Shown: positions 16,858 through 25,236 of the stretch, in pieces
Numbering within the stretch: the first letter of the stretch is position 1
Layout of the letters: each line of letters opens with the position of its first letter
NCBI GenBank assembly: GCA_903892175.1
Contig: CAITHK010000203.1
Location: 1 to 50,384, forward strand
DNA length: 50,384 bases
Origin: an uncultured Burkholderiales bacterium
GTDB taxonomy: Bacteria > Pseudomonadota > Gammaproteobacteria > Burkholderiales > Burkholderiaceae_C
Direction of reading: 5' to 3'
Notes under the pieces: model-generated
Told to the model about the DNA's origin: nothing
The model's input: the letters and a program-made list of their open reading frames with translations, nothing else
The model's database searches: none
Program-made: the position numbers and the translations under genes

Positions 16858-17166
16858 TCACTGCGCGGCTGGCGCAAAACCAGCTTTTTGCGGCCACAAA
16901 TTGACAAAGGCTTGCACCTCGGTGCGCGCGTACAAACCGGCCTGGGTGAAGGGCTCTTGGGCCAACCAAGCATGGGCCAGGTCGCGCGACTCAAAGTCAA
17001 TCGCCAACAAACTGCCCAACATGGTATGGCCGTCGTCATGGGTGAGTGGCCCCGCAAACGCGATGCGATCGGCCACTTGTGCCAAATACGCCTTGTGCAC
17101 AGGGCGCAGCTCGGTGCGCATGGCCGCACTGTCGGGCTTGTCGATCAAGAAGAAGGTGAAGATCAT
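16858..17166 (-). CDS. YciI-family protein
   Basis: A 102-residue YCII-related barrel protein beginning MIFTFFLIDKPD and showing the family's PVHKAYLAQVADRIAFAGPL segment with the conserved His and the later DFESRDLAHAWLAQEPF with Asp. Relatives next to hydroxyquinol dioxygenases include TftG, which removes HCl from a chlorohydroxyhydroquinone. The neighbouring intradiol dioxygenase makes a similar role (processing a ring-cleavage substrate or product) possible here. It could also be a general YciI protein of unknown role. It lies 27 bases downstream of the dioxygenase. Confidence 0.85.
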   Translation of the reverse strand: MIFTFFLIDKPDSAAMRTELRPVHKAYLAQVADRIAFAGPLTHDDGHTMLGSLLAIDFESRDLAHAWLAQEPFTQAGLYARTEVQAFVNLWPQKAGFAPAAQ

Positions 17167-17193
17167 GTGTGCTATGTCAGCTTATGGCGCAGC

Positions 17194-18027
17194 TCAAGCC
17201 GCCACGGGGTTCAACACGAAGTCGTAATCGACCAGCCAGCTGCCGTCTGGCTGCTGCGTCCAGTCCGTCACCAAGGATTGGCGCACGCCAAACACGGCGT
17301 CTGAATCAAGGTATTGGTCATCGTTGCGAAACACATGGGTGGTCAAGGTCTCGTAGCCCTCGGCCACAATCATGAAATGCAAATGCGCTGGGCGCCAGGG
17401 GTGACGCTTGGTGGCAATCAGCATCTCACCCACCGGGCCGTCGTGGGGAATCGGATACGACTCGGCCAAGATGGAGCGGAAGTGGAACTCGCCGTTGGGG
17501 CCCGATTTCAAAATGCCGCGTGCAGACGCATGTGCGTAGTCAGGCAGTTGCACGTCGTACAAGCCATTGGCATCGGCTTGCCACACCTCCATCGAGGCGC
17601 CGGCAATCGTCTTTCCGTCCAAACCGCGCACCGTGCCGCGCACCAAGCAAGGCTGACCCACGGCGCCATTGCCCACGTCGTCGCCATGTTCGTAATGCGG
17701 CGCATCTTCCACATGGAAAGGCCCCACCACCGTGGCTTCGGTGCAGCCCTCGGGCTTGTCGTTGTTCATGGCAACCGTCAACATGGACAGCCCCAAGGTG
17801 TCGGACAACAAGATGAACTCTTGGCGCTTGTCATCGCATTTTTGGCCCACGCGGGTCAAAAAGTCGATGCCCTGCTCCCACTCTTTCTCGGTCAGGCGCA
17901 CCTCGCGCGCGAACGCATGCAGGTGTTGCACCAAGCTGTTGATGATTTCTTTCAAACGTGGGTCTGGGGTGTTGGCAAAGCGTGCGATCACCGCTTGGGT
18001 GATGGTGTCTTGGTTCAAATTACGCAT
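17194..18027 (-). CDS. Intradiol ring-cleavage dioxygenase, hydroxyquinol 1,2-dioxygenase-like
   Basis: Non-haem Fe(III) enzyme of 277 residues that opens a catechol or hydroxyquinol ring between the hydroxyls. The N-terminal helical dimerisation domain (residues 1-95, with the family's RLTEKEWEQGIDFL) is followed by the beta sandwich. Predicted iron ligands are Tyr157 (GLYDVQ), Tyr191 (ESYPIP), His215 and His217 (RPAHLHF). Length and the EGCTEATVVGPFHVEDAP segment favour the hydroxyquinol/chlorocatechol branch. I start at ATG 18027 (AGGA upstream); the frame extends further out. The divergent LysR gene at 18132 is the natural regulator. The product would be a maleylacetate-type acid. Confidence 0.9.
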   Translation of the reverse strand: MRNLNQDTITQAVIARFANTPDPRLKEIINSLVQHLHAFAREVRLTEKEWEQGIDFLTRVGQKCDDKRQEFILLSDTLGLSMLTVAMNNDKPEGCTEATVVGPFHVEDAPHYEHGDDVGNGAVGQPCLVRGTVRGLDGKTIAGASMEVWQADANGLYDVQLPDYAHASARGILKSGPNGEFHFRSILAESYPIPHDGPVGEMLIATKRHPWRPAHLHFMIVAEGYETLTTHVFRNDDQYLDSDAVFGVRQSLVTDWTQQPDGSWLVDYDFVLNPVAA

Positions 18028-18131
18028 GTCGTTTGTCCTAGGGTGATGACGTGTCGGCGACTTTAAGATTTGCAGCTGACGATTGAAAGACCCAAAATAG
18101 AAAATCATTGTTCCGGCCAGCGGAAAGATAC
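18028..18131. promoter_or_regulatory. Divergent promoter region, dioxygenase operon / LysR regulator
   Basis: A 104-base gap between divergently transcribed dioxygenase and LysR genes, the classic LysR arrangement. The middle part (about 18060-18110) is AT-richer than the surroundings and should hold both promoters and the LysR site. I could not pick a single convincing T-N11-A dyad by eye, so only the region is marked. Confidence 0.45.
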
Positions 18132-19058
18132 ATGGATCGCCTCAAAGAACTAGAACTGTTTGTCCGCGTGGTGGAAACCGGCAGCCTGAGCAAAGCCGCA
18201 CTGAGCCTGGACCTGTCCAACGCCGCTGCCAGCCGTCACCTGGCCTCGCTGGAAGCGCGCTTGGCCGTGCGCTTGGTGGAGCGCAACACCCGACGCCTGT
18301 ACCCCACGGGCGAAGGTCAGGCTTTTTTCAGCCGAGCCCGCTCCATCCTCAACGACTTGGCCGATGCCGAGTCCGAGGTCAACTCGGCCACGCTCGACCC
18401 CAGTGGCACGCTGCGCATCAGCGCCTCGCTGTCGTTTGCCATGCAACTCATTGCCCCACGCATTGGCGACTACACCCAGCGCTACCCCAAGGTCAAGGTG
18501 CACATCGAGGCTTCGAACCGGTATTTGGACTTGATCGACAACGGCATTGACGTGGCCGTGCGCACGCGCGAGATGGAGCCCGACAGCAACATCACCATCC
18601 GCCGCTTGGCCACCACGCGGCGGATTTTGGTGGCGTCACCCAAATACCTGACCCGCATGGGCACGCCCCAGCACCCCAGCGAGTTGTCTTTCCACCAACT
18701 GCTGGTGTACCTGCATGCCAACAACCCCAACGAGTTGCGCTTCACACAAGGCGATGCCTCGGTGGTGGTGCCGGCCCTGGGACTGCTGGAGTCCAACGAC
18801 GGGCAAATCTTGCGCGCTGCGGCGCTGGAGGGCACGGGCATCTTGGTACAACCCACCTACATCGTGTTCGAAGACATCGTAGCTGGGCGCTTGGTGCCCA
18901 TCTTGGACGACTGGGACCTGCCACGACTGCACATCAACCTGGCCTACCCCAGCCGCAAACACCTGTCAGCCAAAGTGCGCAGCTTCATCGACTTCATGGT
19001 GGAAGAGTTTGAGCGCCACGGCTACGAGCGCAAGTGGACGGGGCATCAGGGTTTTTGA
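18132..19058 (+). CDS. LysR-family transcriptional regulator
   Basis: A 308-residue activator-type regulator. The N-terminal winged helix (residues 1-60) shows LFVRVVETGSLSKAALSLDL, a helix-turn-helix of the LysR type, followed by the linker helix and a periplasmic-binding-protein-like effector domain from about 90. ATG 18132 is preceded by GGAAAG and gives the standard N-terminus; an in-frame start eight codons earlier is less likely. Its divergent position suggests control of the 18027-14902 group, with an aromatic acid or muconate-like inducer. No effector can be deduced. Confidence 0.92.
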   Translation: MDRLKELELFVRVVETGSLSKAALSLDLSNAAASRHLASLEARLAVRLVERNTRRLYPTGEGQAFFSRARSILNDLADAESEVNSATLDPSGTLRISASLSFAMQLIAPRIGDYTQRYPKVKVHIEASNRYLDLIDNGIDVAVRTREMEPDSNITIRRLATTRRILVASPKYLTRMGTPQHPSELSFHQLLVYLHANNPNELRFTQGDASVVVPALGLLESNDGQILRAAALEGTGILVQPTYIVFEDIVAGRLVPILDDWDLPRLHINLAYPSRKHLSAKVRSFIDFMVEEFERHGYERKWTGHQGF

Positions 19059-19076
19059 GGCGCGGTGAATCCCAGA

Positions 19077-20060
19077 TCACTCGGGCTGAATGCCCGCTGC
19101 CTTGATCAAGGGCACCCATCGGTCCAGATCGCGCCGCAACACGGTCTTGGCCTCTTCACCCACCAGCGATAAGGGTTTGCCACCAGCCTTTTCTAGACGC
19201 TCCATCACATCGGACGAGGTGATGACTTTGCGCAGTTCGGTGCGCAAGCGGTTGAGTTCAGCGGCGGGCGTGCGTGCGGGGGCGAAGTAACCAAACCACG
19301 ACTCCAGTTCCAGCGGCGCCACACCGGTTTCACGCAGGGTGGGCACCATGGGGTGCATGGGTGAACGGGTGGCACCCGACACCGCCAAGGCCTTGAGACT
19401 GCCCGCATCCACGTGCGTGCGTGCCGTGGGAGAAAGGTCAAAAAACACATCCACACGCCCACCGATCAAATCGGTGTACGCCGGCTGTGCGCCACGGTAA
19501 GGCACATGGGTGAGCTGCACGCCCGCCAAATGCCACAAAGCGGCCGCCAAGATGTGCTGGCCTGAACCATTGCCCGCCGAGGCGTAGCTCACTTTGTTGG
19601 GGTTGGCTTTGGCATACGCCACCAACTCGGCCAGGTTGCCAAACGGCAGGTCTTTGCGCGCCACCAAGGTGTAGCTGTACGAGACGGCCAAGCCAATCGG
19701 CTCAAAGTCTTTCACCGGGTCGTAACTCAGGTTTTTGTAAAGGCCCGCGTTGAGCACCAGGTTGGAGACCGAGCCCATCAGCAGGGTGTAGCCATCTGCA
19801 GGTGCTTTGGCCGCCAGATCGGTGCCCACCAAGGTGCCTGAGCCCGTGCGGTTTTCCACCACCACGCCTGGCTTGAACACTTGCCCCAACTTGTCGGCCA
19901 GCACGCGGGCCACAAAGTCAAATCCGCCCCCGGGCGGCTGCGGCACGATGACGCGGATGGCGCGGTTGGGGTAAGCGTCTTGTGCCAAACCGCTCAAGGG
20001 CGAGGCCCCCGCCAAAAGGGCGCCCAAGAGTTTCAGTTGCGTGCGACGAGGGTGAGCCAT
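19077..20060 (-). CDS. Bug-family (TctC-like) periplasmic solute-binding protein
   Basis: A 327-residue exported receptor starting at ATG 20060, two bases after the stop of the NTF2-like gene, with GGAG just upstream. The signal peptide ends SGLAQDAYP; the mature part has IRVIVPQPPGGGFDFVARVL and the ligand loop VVENRTGSGTLVG, in which the common PGAGG is changed to TGSGT. This changed loop may alter the carboxylate contacts, so the ligand may differ from those of the other Bug proteins here. It ends 18 bases from the convergent LysR stop. Confidence 0.92.
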   Translation of the reverse strand: MAHPRRTQLKLLGALLAGASPLSGLAQDAYPNRAIRVIVPQPPGGGFDFVARVLADKLGQVFKPGVVVENRTGSGTLVGTDLAAKAPADGYTLLMGSVSNLVLNAGLYKNLSYDPVKDFEPIGLAVSYSYTLVARKDLPFGNLAELVAYAKANPNKVSYASAGNGSGQHILAAALWHLAGVQLTHVPYRGAQPAYTDLIGGRVDVFFDLSPTARTHVDAGSLKALAVSGATRSPMHPMVPTLRETGVAPLELESWFGYFAPARTPAAELNRLRTELRKVITSSDVMERLEKAGGKPLSLVGEEAKTVLRRDLDRWVPLIKAAGIQPE

Positions 20061-20062
20061 CT

Positions 20063-20668
20063 TCAGCGCTCCAGCGGCTTGCCAGCCAACCAATCGGCGC
20101 CACGGCGGTACAGGTCTTGCACACCCTCGCCTTTGAGCATGGGCATGTCCATCTTCACGGTGTAGCCAATGCGGGTTTGGATGTAGGCCAAGTGGCGGTA
20201 GCCTTCTGGGAAGTTGGCCAAAGCAGCTTGGTCGATGTGCAAGGTGGCCGCCGAGTCGACGGGGTCCACGCGGTCTTTTTCATAAATCGGCTGACGGTGC
20301 ACCAAGCCCCATTGGCCGTTGCGCTCTTCAAAAAAGTCATAGAAACGACCGGTACACACCACATCGCACAACACGCCTTCGATCAAGCCGCGCTGGGAGA
20401 TGGTCATCTTGGTTTGTGCAATGGCACGCGTGCCCTGCACGTCGATGGACGAGCCGCCCAAAAAGTGCAAAATGCTCACGCCTTTGTTCCAGCCCTCGAT
20501 GGTGACGCGGATGAACTCCTCAAACGGCCCCTGAAACCAGGTGGCCATCATCACACCGTCGTCATGCCAAACGGTGCGAAAACGGTCCCACAGGCCAGCG
20601 TCGCGCCAAACGGCCCAGTTCTCCACCAGTTGGCGAATTCGAAGTTGTTGTTCCATCTCGTGTGTCAT
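20063..20668 (-). CDS. NTF2-like/SnoaL-fold protein (possible ring-hydroxylase small-subunit relative)
   Basis: A 201-residue protein with a cone-shaped NTF2 fold: an N-terminal helix pair (EQQLRIRQLVENWAVWRDAGLWD), a VWHDDGVMMATWFQGPFEEF segment and later RFYDFFEERNGQWGLVHRQPIYEKDR strands. Members act as small isomerases, dehydratases or as beta subunits of ring-hydroxylating oxygenases; no large oxygenase subunit is nearby. ATG 20668 has AAAGGACC upstream; ATG 20656 is an alternative. It is translationally close to a Bug receptor gene, and the divergent group carries another Bug gene and a monooxygenase, suggesting a shared small pathway. Confidence 0.75.
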   Translation of the reverse strand: MTHEMEQQLRIRQLVENWAVWRDAGLWDRFRTVWHDDGVMMATWFQGPFEEFIRVTIEGWNKGVSILHFLGGSSIDVQGTRAIAQTKMTISQRGLIEGVLCDVVCTGRFYDFFEERNGQWGLVHRQPIYEKDRVDPVDSAATLHIDQAALANFPEGYRHLAYIQTRIGYTVKMDMPMLKGEGVQDLYRRGADWLAGKPLER

Positions 20669-20825
20669 ACCCGGTCCTTTAGATTGAATGGCGCAGACTC
20701 TAGAAGCAGTCCCGCCTAGCGTCAACGCTTGGGCTGAAAATTAGTTTTGCGCAGACTGAAAAAGAAACATCGTCCAATGCAGTTTTGTATCCTTGGTCCA
20801 ACTTTGATTGCTGGAGTCTTTCCCC
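20669..20825. promoter_or_regulatory. Divergent intergenic region with direct repeats and a dyad
   Basis: 157 bases between the NTF2-like gene and the plus-strand Bug gene. It holds two perfect 9-base direct repeats, GCGCAGACT at 20691-20699 and 20749-20757, and between them a perfect 12-base dyad AGCGT-CA-ACGCT at 20718-20729. The layout looks like regulator binding sites serving both directions. No regulator gene adjoins, so control would come from elsewhere, for example the LysR at 18132. Confidence 0.4.
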
Positions 20826-21827
20826 ATGCCTTGCTTTCACACCGCCTTGCTTTCCCCTGTGTCCATGGTTCGCCGCGCCCTGCTGGTCTTGGCTGGCTGC
20901 CTGTGCCTGAGCAGTGCCGCCGTGGCCGACACTTTTCCCAGCAAAGCCATCACCATCGTCGTGCCCTTTCCGGCTGGCGGCCCCACCGATGCCAACGCCC
21001 GCTTGATCGGCAAAGAGCTGTCTCAGGTGCTGGGACAACCGGTGGTGATTGACAACCGCGCCGGTGCCGGGGGCACCGTGGGTTCAACCTTTGTCGCGCG
21101 CGCCCCGGCCGACGGCTACACCTTGCTGTGGGGCGGCACCAGCAGCTTGGTGGTGGCCCCCGCGCTCTACCCTAACCTCAACTACGACCCCGTCAAATCA
21201 TTTCAACCGATTGGCATGGTGGTGCGCGGACCGATGATGCTGGCGGGTCGTGCGGGCTTGCCCGCCAAAACCATGACCGAGTTGCTGGCCTATGCCAAAA
21301 CCAACCGCTTGACTTACGCCACGGCAGGTACGGGCTCGATTGGCCATTTGGCGGGAGAGCTGTTTCAAGAAATGACGGGGGTAGCCCTGGTGCACATTCC
21401 CTACCGTGGCGGTGCCCCGGCCCTCAACGACTTGCTTGGCGGTCAAGTCGATTTGATTTTTGAAACCGCACAGTTCATGACGCCGCAGATCAAGGCGGGC
21501 AAAGTCAACACCTATGCCGTTGCCGGTACCAAGCGTTACCCCGGGTTGCCCGACATCCCCACCATGGGCGAGTTGGTGGGCAAAGCCTCTTGGGAGGCCT
21601 ATTCATGGTTTGGCTTGGTGGCACCGGCCAACACACCGGCGGGCGTGACCTCAGTGCTGGAAAAAGCCTTGCTCAAGGTGGTGACCGAGCCCAACACACG
21701 GGCACAAATCGTGGCCGGAGGATTGGAGCCCGTCAACTCCAGTGCAGAATTTTTAGGTCAAGCCATTGAGCAAGACCTCAACAAGTGGCGCACCATCGTC
21801 ACCCGTCGCAACATCAAACCCGAGTGA
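20826..21827 (+). CDS. Bug-family (TctC-like) periplasmic solute-binding protein
   Basis: A 333-residue receptor from ATG 20826 (GGAG about nine bases upstream); ATG 20865 would give a shorter, also plausible signal peptide. The export signal ends AAVADTFP. Then come ITIVVPFPAGGPTDANARLI and the ligand loop VIDNRAGAGGTVG with ADGYTLLWGG. It starts the plus-strand group followed seven bases later by an FAD monooxygenase gene, so its ligand is plausibly the monooxygenase substrate, an aromatic acid. Confidence 0.92.
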   Translation: MPCFHTALLSPVSMVRRALLVLAGCLCLSSAAVADTFPSKAITIVVPFPAGGPTDANARLIGKELSQVLGQPVVIDNRAGAGGTVGSTFVARAPADGYTLLWGGTSSLVVAPALYPNLNYDPVKSFQPIGMVVRGPMMLAGRAGLPAKTMTELLAYAKTNRLTYATAGTGSIGHLAGELFQEMTGVALVHIPYRGGAPALNDLLGGQVDLIFETAQFMTPQIKAGKVNTYAVAGTKRYPGLPDIPTMGELVGKASWEAYSWFGLVAPANTPAGVTSVLEKALLKVVTEPNTRAQIVAGGLEPVNSSAEFLGQAIEQDLNKWRTIVTRRNIKPE

Positions 21828-21834
21828 GATCCAG

Positions 21835-23031
21835 ATGCGCATACTGATTGCAGGGGCTGGCATTGGCGGTCTGATGGCCGCTTTGGCTTTGGCCCAAAAA
21901 GGCTTTGACGTGGCTGTGTTCGAGCAAGCGGCCGTGTTGGGCGAAGTGGGTGCGGGGGTGCAAATGAGCGCCAATGGCTCGCGTCTGTTTACCGAACTTG
22001 GGATTGGCGATGAGCTCAACGCCGTGGCCTGCCACCCCACGGGCAAAGAAATACGTCTGTGGAGCACTGGCCAAACCTGGCAACTCTTTGACCTGGGTGC
22101 CGAATCGATCGCGCGCTTCGGCCACCCCTACTTGATGCTGCACCGCGCCGACATGCACCGCGTGTTGGTCGACGCCTTGAACAAGCTGCGCCCTGGCTGC
22201 GTGCACCTGAACCATAAAGTCAAAAACATCCAGCAAGAGGGCCACACCGTCACCCTGCACTTTGAGCACGGTGCGGCGGCCGTGGGTGACGTGCTGATTG
22301 GCGCGGACGGCGTGCACTCGGTGGTGCGCCGTTGCCTGTTTGGTGCCGACCAGCCCGTGTTCACCGGCTGCATGGCGTGGCGTGGCCTGATCCCCGCCGA
22401 ACAACTGTCGGCGCATTTGCAACGCCCGATCGGCATCAACTGGGTGGGTCCAGGGCGCCATGTGGTGCACTACCCGGTGCGTCGCGGCGAGCTGGTCAAC
22501 TTTGTGGGCATTGTCGAGCGCGACGACTGGCAAGAGGAGTCGTGGAACCAACGCGGCACGCAAGCCGAATGCGCGCAAGACTTTGCGGGTTGGCACAGCG
22601 ATGTGCAAGAAATGATTGCCCACATCGAGACGCCGTACAAATGGGCCTTGATGGGCCGTCCGCCCCTGCCCACATGGCAGCAAGGTCGCATCAGCCTGCT
22701 GGGCGACGCCTGCCACCCCACCCTGCCCTTTTTGGCACAAGGCGCCATGATGGCCCTCGAAGACGCGATCGTCTTGGCCCGCTGCTTGGAGCGCTTCGCC
22801 GACCAGCCCGAAACCGCTTTGGCGCGCTACGAAGCGGTGCGTTTGGAGCGCACCTCGAAAATCGTGGTAGGTTCGACCGAGAATGCCAAACGTTTTCACA
22901 ACCCATTGCTCAGCGATGCACAAGGCGCACAAAGTTATGTCAGCAGCGAATGGACCACGGAAAAAATCAATGCCCGCTACACCTGGCTGTTTGAGTACAA
23001 CGCAGCCACCGTCGGCCTTGATGCAGCTTGA
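21835..23031 (+). CDS. FAD-dependent aromatic monooxygenase (salicylate / 6-hydroxynicotinate / 3-hydroxybenzoate hydroxylase family)
   Basis: Single-component group A flavoprotein hydroxylase of 398 residues using NAD(P)H and O2. The dinucleotide fold is at the very N-terminus (ILIAGAGIGGLMAALAL, residues 3-19), the DG motif is in VLIGADGVHSVVR (about 154-166) and the ribityl-binding GD motif in LLGDACHPTLPFLAQGA (about 287-303). The GD motif wording is closest to 3-hydroxybenzoate 6-hydroxylase and NicC-like enzymes. ATG 21835 gives a clean N-terminus; the open frame extends upstream into the Bug gene. It is in an operon with a Bug receptor and a DUF1080 lipoprotein. Substrate not determined. 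Confidence 0.88.
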   Translation: MRILIAGAGIGGLMAALALAQKGFDVAVFEQAAVLGEVGAGVQMSANGSRLFTELGIGDELNAVACHPTGKEIRLWSTGQTWQLFDLGAESIARFGHPYLMLHRADMHRVLVDALNKLRPGCVHLNHKVKNIQQEGHTVTLHFEHGAAAVGDVLIGADGVHSVVRRCLFGADQPVFTGCMAWRGLIPAEQLSAHLQRPIGINWVGPGRHVVHYPVRRGELVNFVGIVERDDWQEESWNQRGTQAECAQDFAGWHSDVQEMIAHIETPYKWALMGRPPLPTWQQGRISLLGDACHPTLPFLAQGAMMALEDAIVLARCLERFADQPETALARYEAVRLERTSKIVVGSTENAKRFHNPLLSDAQGAQSYVSSEWTTEKINARYTWLFEYNAATVGLDAA

Positions 23032-23063
23032 ATTCATTTAAACCACGACGACAGGAGACACAC

Positions 23064-23666
23064 ATGCAAACTTTCACTTGGAAACGAATCACCGCAGCTG
23101 CAGCCGCCCTGAGCTTGGCTGCCTGTGCCAACCTCAGCCTGCACGACAAGAGCTGGACCACTTTGTTCGACGGCCACAGCAACCTCAACGGCTACACCGT
23201 GGTGGGCGACGGCAACTGGCGCATCCAAGACGGCTTGTTGCAAGCCGATCTGATTCAAAAAGTAGGCCCCAGCTATCTGGTGACCAAAGAGAGTTTTGCC
23301 GACCAAGAAATTTATGCCGAGTTCTGGGTCGACGCACAGACCAACAGCGGCATCTTCATCCGCTGCCAAGACCCGAAAAAAATTGGCGCCGACAGTTGCT
23401 ACGAAATCAACATCTGGGACACCCGGCCTGACCCCTCATATGGCACGGGCGCGATTGTGGATGTGGCCAAAGTCTCACCCATGCCCAAAGCCGGTGGTCA
23501 ATGGAACAAGTTGGAAATCTCCGCCAAAGGCAACCGCTTGATCGTCAAGCTCAATGGCGTGGTCACGGCCGACGCCACCGACAGCAAGTTGGCCAAAGGC
23601 CATCTGGCGCTGCAGTACGGCAGCGGCATTGTGAAGTTCAGCAAGGTGCTGATTCGCCCGATCTGA
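23064..23666 (+). CDS. DUF1080 (3-keto-disaccharide hydrolase domain) lipoprotein
   Basis: A 200-residue exported protein. ATG 23064 is preceded by AGGAGA. The signal peptide ends in lipobox LAAC with the modified Cys near residue 18. The rest is a single concanavalin-like DUF1080 jelly roll: the SWTTLFDGHSNLNGY start, GDGNWRIQDGLLQAD, the EIYAEFWVDAQTNSGIFIRC core and GHLALQYGSGIVKFSKVLI at the end. Some DUF1080 proteins act on 3-keto-glycosides and others only bind. It follows the FAD monooxygenase by 32 bases and may be co-transcribed; its link to aromatic metabolism is unclear. Confidence 0.85.
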   Translation: MQTFTWKRITAAAAALSLAACANLSLHDKSWTTLFDGHSNLNGYTVVGDGNWRIQDGLLQADLIQKVGPSYLVTKESFADQEIYAEFWVDAQTNSGIFIRCQDPKKIGADSCYEINIWDTRPDPSYGTGAIVDVAKVSPMPKAGGQWNKLEISAKGNRLIVKLNGVVTADATDSKLAKGHLALQYGSGIVKFSKVLIRPI

Positions 23667-23679
23667 GCCCATTGACAAA

Positions 23680-23707
23680 AGCCAATGGCCCGCAGGGGCC
23701 CTTGGCT
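23680..23707 (-). terminator. Hairpin terminator for the minus-strand Liv operon, possibly bidirectional
   Basis: A 12-base stem (23680-23691 with 23696-23707, one mismatch) and a GCAG loop lie between the convergent DUF1080 and LivF genes. On the minus strand the hairpin is followed by TTTT, fitting a Rho-independent terminator for the operon ending at 23765. On the plus strand there is no U tract, so termination there is weaker. Confidence 0.6.
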
Positions 23708-23764
23708 CGTCGGGCGCACTGTTTACGACTGAACCGGTTCAACTGCAGCGCTTGCGCGCAACAC

Positions 23765-24489
<725 letters not shown>

Positions 24490-24493
<4 letters not shown>

Positions 24494-25236
24494 CCCTGAC
24501 CTAAATAAACGCGACGCACTTCGTCGTTGTGGCGAATCTCGTCGGGTGTGCCCTGGGCCAAAAATTCACCGTGGTGCAACACGATCAAACGCTCGCAAAT
24601 CCCCATCACCAATTTCATTTTGTGCTCCACCAAAATCACGGTACGCTCTTCGGCCAATTCGACAATCAAGTCCATCATGGCGGAGGTCTCTTGGGGTGAC
24701 ATGCCGGCGGTGGGTTCGTCCATCAACAACAGTTTGGGCGAGGCCGCCAGCGCCATGGCGATTTCAAGCGAACGTTGTTGGCCATGGGCCAGGTCGGCCA
24801 CAGTTTTGTCGCGCAAACCGATCAAGCCCACCCGCTCAAGGAGCGCATTGGCCTCGTCAATCGCTTCGCGCAATTGGTGACGCGGCGTGAAGATGTCGAA
24901 GCGGCTGTAGCGCATTTGAGCGGCCACCCGCACGTTCTCATGGACGCTGAGTTGCTTGAACACATTGGTGATTTGAAAACTCTTGGCAATGCCACGTCGG
25001 GCGTACTCGTGCGGGGCCAAGCCCGTGATGTTGTGACCTTCAAAGAAGATCTCACCGGTGGTCGGCGGCAAGGCACCGCTGAGCACATTGAAGAAGGTGC
25101 TCTTGCCTGCGCCATTCGGGCCGATGATGGCGGTCAACTGGTTGGGGGCAAAAGACACCGACACATCCGACAAGGCCTTGAAGTGACCAAAGTGGCGGCT
25201 GACGTTGCGGACATCCAAAAATTCGGCGCCGGTCAT
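24490..25236 (-). CDS. livG: LivG-type ABC transporter ATP-binding protein (first Liv set)
   Basis: A 248-residue ATPase, partner of LivF. Walker A is GPNGAGKST, and the LivG-typical insert GIAKSFQITNVFKQLSVHENV follows; the signature is replaced by the LAHGQQRSLEIAMAL variant common in LivG, and Walker B is LLLMDEPTAGM. ATG 25236 overlaps the LivM stop (ATGA); the long open frame upstream is only a shadow of livM. All family residues for ATP hydrolysis are present. Confidence 0.93.
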
